From positions 1-34,713 of the forward strand of contig NZ_SMLC01000073.1 in assembly GCF_004349245.1 (NCBI RefSeq): a stretch of DNA of 34,713 bases. Reading direction: 5' to 3'. Positions 17,068 to 24,491 of the stretch are shown here, in pieces. The notes below the pieces were generated by a model. That model worked only from the letters and a program-made list of their open reading frames with translations, was not told the DNA's origin and ran no database searches. Both the position numbers and the translations under genes were made by a program. The DNA is from Actinomadura sp. 6K520. GTDB lineage: Bacteria; Actinomycetota; Actinomycetes; Streptosporangiales; Streptosporangiaceae. Numbering within the stretch: the first letter of the stretch is position 1; every line of letters begins with the position of its first letter.

Positions 17068-17376
17068 TCAGATCGCGACCTCCAGGCCGGCGACCTCGCC
17101 GGTCTTGGCCGTGACGGTGTTGTCGACGCTCACGCCGCCGGCCGCCAGGACGCGCACGGTCCAGTCGCCGTCGGCGGCGAAGAACCGGAACACGCCCTCG
17201 TCGCCGGTGACCACCTCGGCGGTGAACTCGCCGGTCGAGTCGAGCAGGCGGGCGTAGGCACTGGGCACCGGGGCGCCGTCACGCGTGACGGTGCCCTGGA
17301 TGACGGCCTCGTTGGCGAGGTCGACGGTCGCCGGTAGGTGCGCCGTCTGCTCGGGCGCTGCGCAGCCCTGGGTCAT
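17068..17376 (-). CDS. sseC: DUF1416 protein, SseC-like
   Basis: A 102-residue protein beginning MTQGCAAPEQ, then one beta-sandwich domain with VIQGTVTRDGAPVPSAYARLLDS and GVFRFFAADGDWTVRVLA, the signature of DUF1416. In actinobacteria this gene (sseC) nearly always follows a thiosulfate sulfurtransferase gene, as here with a 59 bp gap. The N-terminal MTQGCAAP cysteine is conserved in the family as I recall it. The molecular role is not settled; a part in sulfur transfer is inferred from context. GGAGG lies four bases before the ATG. Confidence 0.88.
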   Translation of the reverse strand: MTQGCAAPEQTAHLPATVDLANEAVIQGTVTRDGAPVPSAYARLLDSTGEFTAEVVTGDEGVFRFFAADGDWTVRVLAAGGVSVDNTVTAKTGEVAGLEVAI

Positions 17377-17435
17377 TGCTCCTCCATCTCCGTGTGCACG
17401 GAAAACTCTTCCGCCGGACGTGGCGGGGCCGGTGG

Positions 17436-18275
17436 TTACTTGGGGGCGCCGAGCTCGATCGGGACGCCGATGAGCGAGCCGTACTCGGTCCAGGAACCGT
17501 CGTAGTTCTTCACGTTCTGCAGCCCGAGCAGCTCACGCAGCGCGAACCAGGTGTGCGAGGAACGCTCGCCGATGCGGCAGTAGGCGATGGTGTCCTTGTT
17601 CAGGTCCACGCCGGCCTCGGTGTAGAGCTGCCGCAGTTCCTCGTCGGACTTGAACGTGCCGTCGTCGTTGGCCGCCTTCGACCACGGGATGCTGCGCGCG
17701 GTCGGGACGTGCCCGGCCCGCTGCGACTGCTCCTGCGGCAGGTGCGCCGGGGCGAGCAGCTTGCCGCTGAACTCGTCCGGGGACCGGACGTCGATCAGGT
17801 TCTTCTTGCCGATCGCGTCCACGACCTCGTCGCGGTAGGCGCGGATGGAGAGGTCCTGGTCCTTGGCCTTGTAGTCGGTCGCCGGACGGGACGGGACGTC
17901 GGTGACCAGCTCGCGGGACTCCAGCTCCCACTTCTTGCGGCCGCCGTCGAGCAGCTTCACCTTGTCGTGGCCGTACAGCTTGAAGTACCAGTACGCGTAG
18001 GCGGCGAACCAGTTGTTGTTGCCGCCGTAAAGGATCACCGTGTCGTCGTTGGCGATGCCCTTGGCGGACAGCAGCTGCTCGAACCCGGTCTTGTCGATGA
18101 AGTCGCGGCGGACCGGGTCCTGCAGCTCGGTCTTCCAGTCGATCTTCACGGCGCCACGGATGTGGCCCTTGTCGTAGGCGGAAACGTCCTCGTCGACCTC
18201 GACGAGAACCAGACCGGGTGCGTCCAGGTTGGACTCAACCCAGTCGGTGTCCACCAGGACGTCTGAGCGGCTCAT
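17436..18275 (-). CDS. sseA: Thiosulfate sulfurtransferase (tandem rhodanese)
   Basis: Rhodaneses move sulfane sulfur from thiosulfate or mercaptopyruvate to an acceptor through a cysteine persulfide. The 279-residue product has two rhodanese domains: an inactive N-terminal one (VEVDEDVSAYDKGHIRGAVKIDW) and a catalytic C-terminal one with the loop C233-RIGERS-239, characteristic of actinobacterial CysA/SseA proteins. Other family marks are LLDGGRKKW and LIDVRSPDEFSG. The start overlaps the DUF4395 stop by four bases (ATGA), with GGGAGG seven bases upstream, so the two are coupled. Confidence 0.95.
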   Translation of the reverse strand: MSRSDVLVDTDWVESNLDAPGLVLVEVDEDVSAYDKGHIRGAVKIDWKTELQDPVRRDFIDKTGFEQLLSAKGIANDDTVILYGGNNNWFAAYAYWYFKLYGHDKVKLLDGGRKKWELESRELVTDVPSRPATDYKAKDQDLSIRAYRDEVVDAIGKKNLIDVRSPDEFSGKLLAPAHLPQEQSQRAGHVPTARSIPWSKAANDDGTFKSDEELRQLYTEAGVDLNKDTIAYCRIGERSSHTWFALRELLGLQNVKNYDGSWTEYGSLIGVPIELGAPK

Positions 18276-18709
18276 GCCGGAACCTCCCTTTCGGAACGAA
18301 ATTTCGCAGTGATACGTCGCAGTAGCGGGTGGATCTCGCAGCCGAGGCAGAACCCGAACGCCGCGTTCAGGAACGCCGCCGCCAGCGCGAGGGCGGTGGC
18401 ACCGATGCCGAGCCAGGTGGTGCCCGTCACGTAGCCGACCGTTCCCACCAGGGCGAACGCCATGCCCACCCCCTGCGCGAAGCGGGGTGCGGCGGCGTCC
18501 TCCAGTTCCCTGGGCGGGGCGAGCCGGGGCCGGATCAGCACCTTGAACGCCAGTCCGTACGGGGCGTACCGGAGCCCGAAGAGGGTCGCGACGGCGAACA
18601 CGACGGCCTGAGCGGCGAGCAGCGCCCAGCTTCCGGTCGCCAGCACCACGACCAGGACGATCGTCGTGACGGCCGCGCCGAAGCGGGGCCCACGCGGATC
18701 AACCTGCAT
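18272..18709 (-). CDS. DUF4395 membrane protein
   Basis: A 145-residue membrane protein with four hydrophobic segments and the DUF4395 pattern: N-terminal VDPRGPRFGAAVT, central YAPYGLAFKVLIRPRLAPP, and C-terminal FCLGCEIHPLLRR. The CxxC in FCLGCE faces the end of the last helix and could be redox-active. The gene sits downstream of a leader-peptide control region and upstream of sseA, an order widely seen in actinobacteria next to thioredoxins, and a role in sulfur or thiol handling is inferred. AGGAG lies seven bases before the ATG. Confidence 0.9.
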   Translation of the reverse strand: MQVDPRGPRFGAAVTTIVLVVVLATGSWALLAAQAVVFAVATLFGLRYAPYGLAFKVLIRPRLAPPRELEDAAAPRFAQGVGMAFALVGTVGYVTGTTWLGIGATALALAAAFLNAAFGFCLGCEIHPLLRRITAKFRSEREVPA

Positions 18710-18789
18710 CGGGGTGCTCCTGGCGGAGTGGAAGCGTGCGTACGAGCTGGAGTGGAAGGGCTCGGGGGCGGCGGGTGGGCTCGAATGCC

Positions 18790-18876
18790 TCAGGCCGTAC
18801 GACAGAGCGAAGCGGCCAGGCGGCAGAAGTCGACCGCGCGGCGCTTCGTGAGCATCTGCTCTGTCAAGTCACGCAC
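18790..18876 (-). CDS. Cysteine-containing leader peptide (attenuator uORF)
   Basis: A 28-residue ORF too short for ordinary gene finders starts at GTG 18876 and ends with TGA at 18790-18792. Its second half reads RRAVDFCRLAASLCR, the typical 'RR-[AH]-VDLCR-...-LCR' sequence of actinobacterial putative leader peptides found before cysteine, sulfate and thiosulfate genes. An in-frame ATG (codon 8) is an alternative start, but the GTG lies exactly seven bases after a -10 element and has no ribosome site, so a leaderless mRNA is predicted. Similar polycysteine uORFs in mycobacteria act as cysteine-responsive attenuators of the sseC/cysA region (established knowledge). Here two Cys codons (TGC, TGT) would stall when cysteine is short, controlling DUF4395-sseA-sseC, 80 bp downstream. 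Confidence 0.85.
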   Translation of the reverse strand: MRDLTEQMLTKRRAVDFCRLAASLCRTA

Positions 18877-18883
18877 ACCCGAG

Positions 18884-18913
18884 ATAGTAATCCGACAATC
18901 CACGTACTGTCAC
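18884..18913 (-). promoter_or_regulatory. Promoter of the leader peptide / sse transcript
   Basis: On the minus strand GTGACA (18908-18913, five of six to TTGACA) and TACTAT (18884-18889) are separated by 18 bases, and the GTG of the leader lies seven bases after the -10. This is the best sigma-70-type promoter in the window. Confidence 0.75.
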
Positions 18914-18917
18914 TTCC

Positions 18918-18934
18918 GTCTCGCGTACCGAGAC
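18918..18934. promoter_or_regulatory. 17 bp inverted repeat upstream of the sse promoter (candidate operator)
   Basis: GTCTCG-cgtac-CGAGAC begins four bases upstream of the -35 element. GTCACT and AGTGAC form a second, outer pair with a small bulge. A transcription factor site is likely from position; the regulator is not identified. Confidence 0.5.
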
Positions 18935-18972
18935 AGTGACGCTCGTCTAACCGCAGGTCATCCGCGCAGAAC

Positions 18973-19398
18973 TCACGGAATGACCTCCCCCAGTACTGCG
19001 ATGACGTCGGGCTTGCGGGGGGCGCCGGTGGCGCGGCGGATGATGCGGCCCGCGTCGTCCAGGACGAAGACCGTCGGGGTCCGGACCACGTTCAGGCGGC
19101 GGACGAGGTCCAGGTGCGCCTCGGCGTCGAGTTCGACGTGGGCGACCCCGTCCACCATCCCGGCGACCTCGCCCAGGACGCGGCGGGTGGCGCGGCACGG
19201 GGCGCAGAAGGCGCTGGAGAACTGCAGGAGGGTGGCCTTCTCGCCGAGCTCGGCTCCCACGTCGTCCGGCCGGATGATGTCGTCCACTTCGTCTCCGCTC
19301 CCCCGGCGTGCGCGCAGCACGCCGGAACGGCGCCGCCACAGCAGCCCGAACACCGTGGCGGCGGCCAGTACCGTCGCCGCGACCCATAGACCCGTCAT
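18973..19398 (-). CDS. Membrane-anchored thioredoxin-family protein
   Basis: The 141-residue product begins at ATG 19398 with an N-terminal membrane helix (about 3-20), then a basic/acidic linker and a thioredoxin fold. The active site is C65-A-P-C68 (FSSAFCAPCRATRRVL), and the cis-Pro loop is VVRTPTVFVLD. Thioredoxin-like proteins of this type commonly precede DUF4395 genes in actinobacteria, which supports a function in thiol redox outside or at the membrane. The longer open frame toward 19524 has no ribosome site and would put a Ser/Arg-rich run before the helix, so it is not used. A promoter for the next unit starts 60 bp after its stop. Confidence 0.85.
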   Translation of the reverse strand: MTGLWVAATVLAAATVFGLLWRRRSGVLRARRGSGDEVDDIIRPDDVGAELGEKATLLQFSSAFCAPCRATRRVLGEVAGMVDGVAHVELDAEAHLDLVRRLNVVRTPTVFVLDDAGRIIRRATGAPRKPDVIAVLGEVIP

Positions 19399-19456
19399 CG
19401 CCAACGACAACCGCCCCGGACGCCCGGTTCTTCCATGCGCCCCGACCGGCCGGGCG

Positions 19457-20194
19457 TCAGGTGGGGATCGTGAGGAGCGGCTGCCCGTCCAGGCCGACGA
19501 TCTCGAACGAGAAAAGCTGCCCACGCGGGAACATCGTGGAGCCGCGGTACTCGCCGTAGCCCTCGTCGTACGGGACGTACCAGCTGCCGAGCGCGTCCCG
19601 CCGGCCGTCCCGCGCGATGACGAGCATCCGGCAGCGCGACCCCTTCGGGACGCCCGACAGGTGCAGCTCGACCTCGGTGCCCCACTGCTTCTTCCTCAGC
19701 AGCACGTAGCCCTTGATGTTGGTCGCGGGGTTCTCGGCGGCGATCCGCTCGACATCGCCGGTGGACGCGGACGGGGACGCGGACGGGGACGCGGACGGCG
19801 CCGCGGACGACGAGGGCGGCGCCGCGGACTCCTCCGCGCCGAACGGAAGCAGGAAGCCGCCGAACAGGGCGCCGACGGCCAGCAGCAGGCACGCCGCGGC
19901 GGCGAGCGGGGCCCACCGGGCGGCACGCCGGCCGAGCGGCCAGGGCCGGCTGCGCCGGTCGGCCGCGCGGGTCAGCAGGCCGTCCAGCAGTTCGGGCGGC
20001 GGCCCGGCGATCTGGTCGAGCTGCGACTCCTCGACCCGGCCGAGCATCGCGGGCAGTCCGGCCAGCCCGGCGAGCTCGTCCCGGCAGGCGGGGCAGTCCG
20101 CCAGGTGGGCCTCCACCCGGGACCGCTCCCCCGCGTCGAGCGCGCCGAGCACGTACGACCCGAGCGCGTTGCGCACGTCCGTGCAGGCGTTCAC
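19457..20194 (-). CDS. Anti-sigma factor with zinc-finger domain
   Basis: The 245-residue product starts at GTG 20194, overlapping the sigma stop by four bases, with GGGGGA seven bases upstream. The N-terminal part has the zinc-binding anti-sigma pattern HxxxCxxC (VEAHLADCPACRDEL), then an amphipathic linker, one membrane helix (about residues 95-117), a Ser/Pro/Ala linker made of repeated PSASPSAS, and an external beta domain (NIKGYVLLRKKQWGTEVELHL...). It should hold the ECF sigma factor at the membrane and release it after a signal; the signal is unknown. The external domain resembles that of RskA-type anti-sigma factors in layout. Confidence 0.88.
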   Translation of the reverse strand: MNACTDVRNALGSYVLGALDAGERSRVEAHLADCPACRDELAGLAGLPAMLGRVEESQLDQIAGPPPELLDGLLTRAADRRSRPWPLGRRAARWAPLAAAACLLLAVGALFGGFLLPFGAEESAAPPSSSAAPSASPSASPSASTGDVERIAAENPATNIKGYVLLRKKQWGTEVELHLSGVPKGSRCRMLVIARDGRRDALGSWYVPYDEGYGEYRGSTMFPRGQLFSFEIVGLDGQPLLTIPT

Positions 20195-20706
20195 GGCGCC
20201 ATCCCCCGCTCCTCCAATGCGAGTTTCAGCGCCCGCAGTGCGTAATAGGTGCGGGACTTCACCGTGCCGGGCGGGATGCCCAGCGTCTTCGCGGTCTCCG
20301 CCACCGACCGGCCCCGGTAGAAGGTCTCCACCAGGACCGCCCGGTGCGGCGGGCTCAGTCCGGCCAGCGCCTCGGCGACCGTCCAGGACTCCAGCGCCCG
20401 GTCGATGTCGTCCGACCCGGACGCGGTCATCACGAGCTGCTCGTCGATCCACGTTTCCGGGGGACGCGCACGCTTGGCGCGGTGCGCGTCCACGACCAGG
20501 TTCCGCGCGACCGTGAACAGCCATGGCCGGACCGGACGTCCCGCGAGCGCCTCGGGATGTTTCCAGGCGCGCAGCAGCGTCTCCTGCACGACGTCCTCGG
20601 CCTGGGTTCTGTCCCCACCGGTCAGCCGCAGGACGTAGCCGAAGAGGGGACCTCCGTGCTCGCTGTACAGGGCGCGCAGCAACCCCTCATCCGCGGTGGG
20701 ACCCAC
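20191..20706 (-). CDS. ECF RNA polymerase sigma factor
   Basis: The 171-residue product has sigma region 2 (about 9-78: YVLRLTGGDRTQAEDVVQETLLRAWKHP, RPWLFTVARNLVVDAHR) and region 4 (about 115-165: LSPPHRAVLVETFYRGRSVAETAKTLGIPPGTVKSRTYYALRALK). It resembles the SigK/SigL-type ECF groups that are paired with zinc-finger anti-sigma factors, as here. The GTG start at 20706 follows LmeA-like gene by 45 bp; no strong ribosome site is visible. Its target promoters cannot be told from the window, although a GGAAC-N17-CGTC pair lies before the esx genes. Confidence 0.92.
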   Translation of the reverse strand: MGPTADEGLLRALYSEHGGPLFGYVLRLTGGDRTQAEDVVQETLLRAWKHPEALAGRPVRPWLFTVARNLVVDAHRAKRARPPETWIDEQLVMTASGSDDIDRALESWTVAEALAGLSPPHRAVLVETFYRGRSVAETAKTLGIPPGTVKSRTYYALRALKLALEERGMAP

Positions 20707-20751
20707 ACCACTGTCACGTAAAGCCGGCCGGGCCGGTTCACGCGTCCCGGA

Positions 20752-21459
20752 TCATTTCTGGACCTGCTGGAGGTCGTTCAGCTTGACGTTCTGGGCCGTG
20801 GCGCCGACGCGGACCCCGCCCTCCGTCGCCCGGACCTCGCTGATCTTGGCGCCGAGGGGCAGCGCGGGGACCTGCACGGTCCAGGTGAGCTGGCGCTTCA
20901 GCGCGGCCAGCGGGATCTGCGGCCCGCCGTCCGACTTGACCGACACGGGGCTGACCGCGATGCCGCGGGCGGTCGGCTTGAGCTCGACGACGCCGCTGCC
21001 GGCCAGCCGGAGGCCGAGGAGGCTGCCCTCCAGGTCGACCGCGAGGTTGTCCCCCTGGGGCGCGAGCCGCTTCACCTCCCGCGGCGCGTTCTTCTGGATC
21101 AGCGAGTACGGGACGACGGCGGACACGGTCGCCGTCCGCGCAGTGACGTTCGCGGTGTTGCCGCCGGTGACCTCCGACAGCGGCGCGGCCACGCCCCGCA
21201 TGTCGACCGTGACGTCGGTGACGGTCACGCCCTGCTCCGTCCAGTCGCCGATGGCGATCTCGATGTGCTCGTACTCGCCGCCGACGACCTGGGTGAGGAA
21301 GGGGATGCCGTGGATCGTGACGTCGGGCTGCCGCGTCAGCTCGGTCTGCGCCGCGACCTCCCGGGCGATCCGGTCCTCCGCGATCCGCACGCCGATCCTG
21401 TCCGCTGCCACGACGCCCACGATCGCGAGGAGCAGTAGCACCACGAGTACTTTCCGCAT
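20752..21459 (-). CDS. LmeA-family (DUF2993) phospholipid-binding protein
   Basis: The 235-residue product has an N-terminal signal/anchor helix (about 3-20: VLVVLLLLAIVGVVAADRIGVRIAEDRIA) followed by the DUF2993 domain: LTRQPDVTIHGIPFLTQVVGGEYEHIEIAI is the classic start. LmeA in mycobacteria binds phospholipid and helps lipomannan elongation in the envelope; the exact ligand here is an inference by family. GAAGGAGA lies four to five bases before the ATG. It is followed by the ECF sigma gene on the same strand and could be read with it. Confidence 0.9.
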   Translation of the reverse strand: MRKVLVVLLLLAIVGVVAADRIGVRIAEDRIAREVAAQTELTRQPDVTIHGIPFLTQVVGGEYEHIEIAIGDWTEQGVTVTDVTVDMRGVAAPLSEVTGGNTANVTARTATVSAVVPYSLIQKNAPREVKRLAPQGDNLAVDLEGSLLGLRLAGSGVVELKPTARGIAVSPVSVKSDGGPQIPLAALKRQLTWTVQVPALPLGAKISEVRATEGGVRVGATAQNVKLNDLQQVQK

Positions 21460-21570
21460 GTATCTCCTTCAGCCGGCGACATACGGTCGCCACACCTTAT
21501 GCGCGGATACCGGACAGCACGTCACACCGGCGGATGACCTGAAAGTTCGGAAAATCATTCCATTGTGATA

Positions 21571-21831
21571 TCAACCACCGGCAAACGGCGGCAGAACCTC
21601 CACGACGCCGCCCTCGGGCAGCTCCACCGACTCGTGCGGACGGCTCCCGACCGGGTCCCCGTCGATGAGGAACGAACTGCGCCCGACCACCCGCCGGAAC
21701 TCGCCCCCGCGCCCCTCCCGCGAGGTCGCGGCGGTGAGCGCGGCGGCCAGCGTGTCCGCGTCGTACGGCTCCTCGTGCGTGCCCGCGGCGGCCTTCGCGG
21801 CCGCCCAGTAACGCATCGTCCCCTTGGCCAT
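21571..21831 (-). CDS. MoaD/ThiS-family sulfur carrier protein
   Basis: An 86-residue ubiquitin-like protein starting MAKGTMRYWAAAKAAAG and ending LPPFAGG. The C-terminal Gly-Gly is where MoaD/ThiS proteins are activated and carry a thiocarboxylate for molybdopterin or thiamin synthesis. Which pathway it serves cannot be told; the neighbouring sulfurtransferase gene (sseA) is a plausible sulfur source. It is divergent from glnR across 220 bp. GGGGA is two bases from the ATG, a poor spacing. Confidence 0.88.
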   Translation of the reverse strand: MAKGTMRYWAAAKAAAGTHEEPYDADTLAAALTAATSREGRGGEFRRVVGRSSFLIDGDPVGSRPHESVELPEGGVVEVLPPFAGG

Positions 21832-21882
21832 GTCCCCAATCTCTCATTTCTGGCAGATCGGCGTCCCGACCCGGCCACTCCC

Positions 21883-21910
21883 TTGGCTCCCGGACACACT
21901 CGGTTATGCT
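21883..21910 (+). promoter_or_regulatory. Candidate glnR promoter
   Basis: TTGGCT (21883-21888) and TATGCT (21905-21910) are 16 bases apart on the plus strand. The start codon used is 141 bases downstream of the -10, giving a 5' leader of about 135 bases with room for regulation. Confidence 0.5.
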
Positions 21911-22051
21911 CGGGGGTGAGGGATCCGGGCGACGAGGCCATGGAGTTCATTCGAGAACCTCTCTGGCCGCCTCGTCCTCGAGCCGTCGGCCATGCCGGGG
22001 CTTGAGGGTGAACCGCCTGGATCCTACGTGTTTGTGGACGGGAGGCGGCAT

Positions 22052-22768
22052 TTGAGCGGCTTGCTCTTGCTGACCAACGCGCTGGAGCCCTCCGACGAGG
22101 TCCTGCCCGCGCTCGGGCTGCTGCTGCACTCCGTGCGCGTGGCGCCCGCCGAGGCATCCGCCCTCATCGACGCCCCGCCCGCGGACGTCGTCCTGGTGGA
22201 CGCGCGCCGTGAGCTCGTCCAGGCCAAGAGCCTGTGCCGGCTGCTGCGGACGACCGGGCTCGACTGCCCGCTCCTCGCCGTCGTCACCGAGGGCGGCCTC
22301 GCCGCCCTCAGCCCCGAATGGGGCCTGGACGACGTGCTGCTCCAGACCGCCGGGCCCGCCGAGGTCGAGGCCCGGCTGCGCCTCGCCGTGGGACGCGCCG
22401 CCGCCGGCGAGGCCGAGGAGGTCCCCGGCGAGATCCGCAGCGGCGACCTCACGATCGACGAGGCCACCTACACCGCCCGCCTCCGCGGCCGCGTCCTCGA
22501 CCTGACCTTCAAGGAGTTCGAGCTGCTGAAGTACCTCGCCCAGCACCCCGGGCGCGTCTTCACCCGCGCCCAGCTCCTCCAGGAGGTCTGGGGCTACGAC
22601 TACTTCGGCGGCACCCGCACCGTGGACGTCCACGTCCGGCGCCTGCGCGCCAAGCTCGGCGCCGAGTACGAGTCCCTCATCGGAACGGTCCGAAACGTCG
22701 GCTACCGCTTCGTCCCCGACCACCGCCCCGGCGGCGACACCGAAGAGAAGACCCCGGTAAGGACCTGA
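22052..22768 (+). CDS. glnR: Global nitrogen regulator GlnR (orphan OmpR-type response regulator)
   Basis: GlnR controls nitrogen assimilation genes in actinomycetes. The TTG at 22052 is chosen because GGGAGG is six bases upstream and because known GlnR proteins start with M-S-S-LLLLTNAL; here it reads LSGLLLLTNALEPSDEVLPALGLLLH. This gives 238 residues; the same frame extends back to an ATG-less GTG-type start at 21992 that adds 20 residues without support. The receiver domain (1-120) lacks the acidic pocket residues of phosphorylated regulators but keeps D50, known in GlnR to have a structural role. The winged helix (about 133-225: DLTFKEFELLKYLAQHPGRVFTRAQLLQEVWGYDYFGGTRTVDVHVRRLRAKLG) is nearly identical to Streptomyces GlnR. 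It converges with pstB. Confidence 0.93.
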   Translation: MSGLLLLTNALEPSDEVLPALGLLLHSVRVAPAEASALIDAPPADVVLVDARRELVQAKSLCRLLRTTGLDCPLLAVVTEGGLAALSPEWGLDDVLLQTAGPAEVEARLRLAVGRAAAGEAEEVPGEIRSGDLTIDEATYTARLRGRVLDLTFKEFELLKYLAQHPGRVFTRAQLLQEVWGYDYFGGTRTVDVHVRRLRAKLGAEYESLIGTVRNVGYRFVPDHRPGGDTEEKTPVRT

Positions 22769-22781
22769 GCGGCCGGCCGCT
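22768..22781. repeat. 14 bp palindrome spanning both stop codons
   Basis: AGCGGCCGGCCGCT is a perfect palindrome that covers the last base of the glnR stop, the whole 11 bp gap and the first bases of the pstB stop codon. Without a loop it makes a poor hairpin, so a terminator role is unlikely. Confidence 0.5.
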
Positions 22782-23556
22782 ACCCGAAACGCCCGGTGAT
22801 GTAGTCCTCGGTGGCCTTCTGCTCCGGGTTCGTGAAGATCTTGCTGGTGTCGTCGACCTCGATGAGCCTGCCGGGCTTGCCGGTCCCGGCGATCGTGAAG
22901 AAGGCGGTGCGGTCGCTGACCCGGGCGGCCTGCTGCATGTTGTGCGTGACGATGACGATCGTGTACTGCGCCTTCAGCTTGTCGATGAGGTCCTCGATGG
23001 CGAGGGTGGAGATGGGGTCGAGCGCGGAGCACGGCTCGTCCATCAGGAGGACCTGGGGCTGGACGGCGATGGCGCGGGCGATGCAGAGGCGCTGCTGCTG
23101 GCCGCCGGACAGGCCGGCACCGGGCTTGCCCAGGCGGTCCTTGACCTCGTTCCAGAGGTTGGCGCCCTGGAGCGACTCCTCGACGATGTCGTCCAGCTGG
23201 CTCTTGCGGCGCACACCGTTCAGCTTCAGGCCCGCGGCCACGTTGTCGTAGATGGACATCGTGGGGAAGGGGTTGGGGCGCTGGAACACCATGCCGACGA
23301 GGCGGCGGACGGCGACCGGGTCGACGGACGGGTCGTAGAGGTCCTCGTCGTCCAGCATGACCTTGCCCTCGACGCGGGCGCCCGGGATGACCTCGTGCAT
23401 CCGGTTGAGCGTCCGCAGGAACGTGGACTTGCCGCAGCCGGACGGCCCGATGAACGCCGTCACCGAGCGCGGCTCGATCGTCATCGAGATGTCCTCGATG
23501 GCGTGGACCGCGCCGTAGTAGGCGTGCAGCCCGGAGATGTCGATCCGCTTGGCCAT
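22780..23556 (-). CDS. pstB: Phosphate ABC transporter ATPase PstB
   Basis: PstB powers high-affinity phosphate import. The 258-residue product has Walker A at 37-45 (GPSGCGKST), Q-loop in VFQRPNPFP, signature LSGGQQQR and Walker B LLMDEPCSALD, followed by the H-loop VTHNMQQAARVSD, all typical of PstB. It is the last gene of pstSCAB, 38 bp after pstA. The C-terminal EDYITGRFG is also a PstB mark. Confidence 0.97.
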   Translation of the reverse strand: MAKRIDISGLHAYYGAVHAIEDISMTIEPRSVTAFIGPSGCGKSTFLRTLNRMHEVIPGARVEGKVMLDDEDLYDPSVDPVAVRRLVGMVFQRPNPFPTMSIYDNVAAGLKLNGVRRKSQLDDIVEESLQGANLWNEVKDRLGKPGAGLSGGQQQRLCIARAIAVQPQVLLMDEPCSALDPISTLAIEDLIDKLKAQYTIVIVTHNMQQAARVSDRTAFFTIAGTGKPGRLIEVDDTSKIFTNPEQKATEDYITGRFG

Positions 23557-23594
23557 GGGGTCGGTGGTCCTCTCTCTTCAGGTCGGCGGCTCGG

Positions 23595-24491
23595 TCAGCG
23601 GCTCTTGGCCGCGGTGCGCCGGGCGACCAGCCGGGCGACCAGGTTGAGCAGCATGATGATCCCGATCAGGACGAGCGCGCCGGTCCAGGCGCGGTCGATC
23701 GAGTTCTGGTTGGGGTCGGCGGCCTGCTCCCAGATGAAGGTGGGCAGCGACGCCTGCGGGCCGTTGAACGGGTCGTTGTTGATCGCCTTGGTGAAGAAGA
23801 TCGTCAGCAGCAGCGGCGCGGTCTCACCCATTACGCGGGCGACGGCCAGCATCACGCCGGTCACCATCCCGGTGAGCGCGGTCGGCAGGACGACGAAGCA
23901 GACGGTCCGCCAGCGCGGCACGCCGAGCGCGTAGGACGCCTCGCGCAGGTCGTTGGGGACGAGCTTGAGCATCTCCTCGGCGGCCCGCGTCACGGTCGGG
24001 ATCATCAGGATCGTCAGGGCCAGCGCCCCGGCGACCCCGGAGAAGTCGAACCCGAGCGTCAGCAGCCACAGCGCGAGGACGAACAGGCCCGCCACGATCG
24101 ACGGGATGCCCATCATGACGTCCACGGTGAAGCTAATGATCTTTCCGAGCCGCCCGTTCCCGGCGTACTCCACCAGGTAGATGGCGGTCAGGATGGACAG
24201 CGGGACGGCGATCGCGCTGCAGATCGCGACCTGCATCAGGGTGCCGATGATGGCGTGGTAGGCGCCGCCGCCCGGGTCGCTGCCGCTGACCGCGTTCATC
24301 GAGAACTGGAAGAACGTGGGGTCGAGCCGTTCGAGGCCGTTGACGAGGACCGTCCACAGCACCGACACCAGCGGGATGAGCGCCAGCGCGAACGCCAGGT
24401 AGACCAGGCCCTGGACGCTTCGGTCCTTGACCTTGCGGCCGAGTGAGACCGACGTCAGGCTCGTGCCCTTGCCGGAGGAGAGGGTGGTCAC
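23595..24491 (-). CDS. pstA: Phosphate ABC transporter permease PstA
   Basis: The 298-residue product starts at GTG 24491, overlapping the pstC stop by four bases (GTGA). It has six membrane segments, the first at about 29-50, and the permease loop (EEMLKLVPNDLREASYALGVPRWRTVCFVVLPTALTG region) that contacts PstB. PTFIWEQA near the end is usual for PstA. The long open frame reading on into pstC is a shadow and is not used. Confidence 0.96.
   Translation of the reverse strand: MTTLSSGKGTSLTSVSLGRKVKDRSVQGLVYLAFALALIPLVSVLWTVLVNGLERLDPTFFQFSMNAVSGSDPGGGAYHAIIGTLMQVAICSAIAVPLSILTAIYLVEYAGNGRLGKIISFTVDVMMGIPSIVAGLFVLALWLLTLGFDFSGVAGALALTILMIPTVTRAAEEMLKLVPNDLREASYALGVPRWRTVCFVVLPTALTGMVTGVMLAVARVMGETAPLLLTIFFTKAINNDPFNGPQASLPTFIWEQAADPNQNSIDRAWTGALVLIGIIMLLNLVARLVARRTAAKSR

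Noticed and set aside
22768..22781. 14 bp palindrome between glnR and pstB as a terminator
   Set aside because: It has no loop and no T-run; symmetry may be chance in GC-rich sequence.
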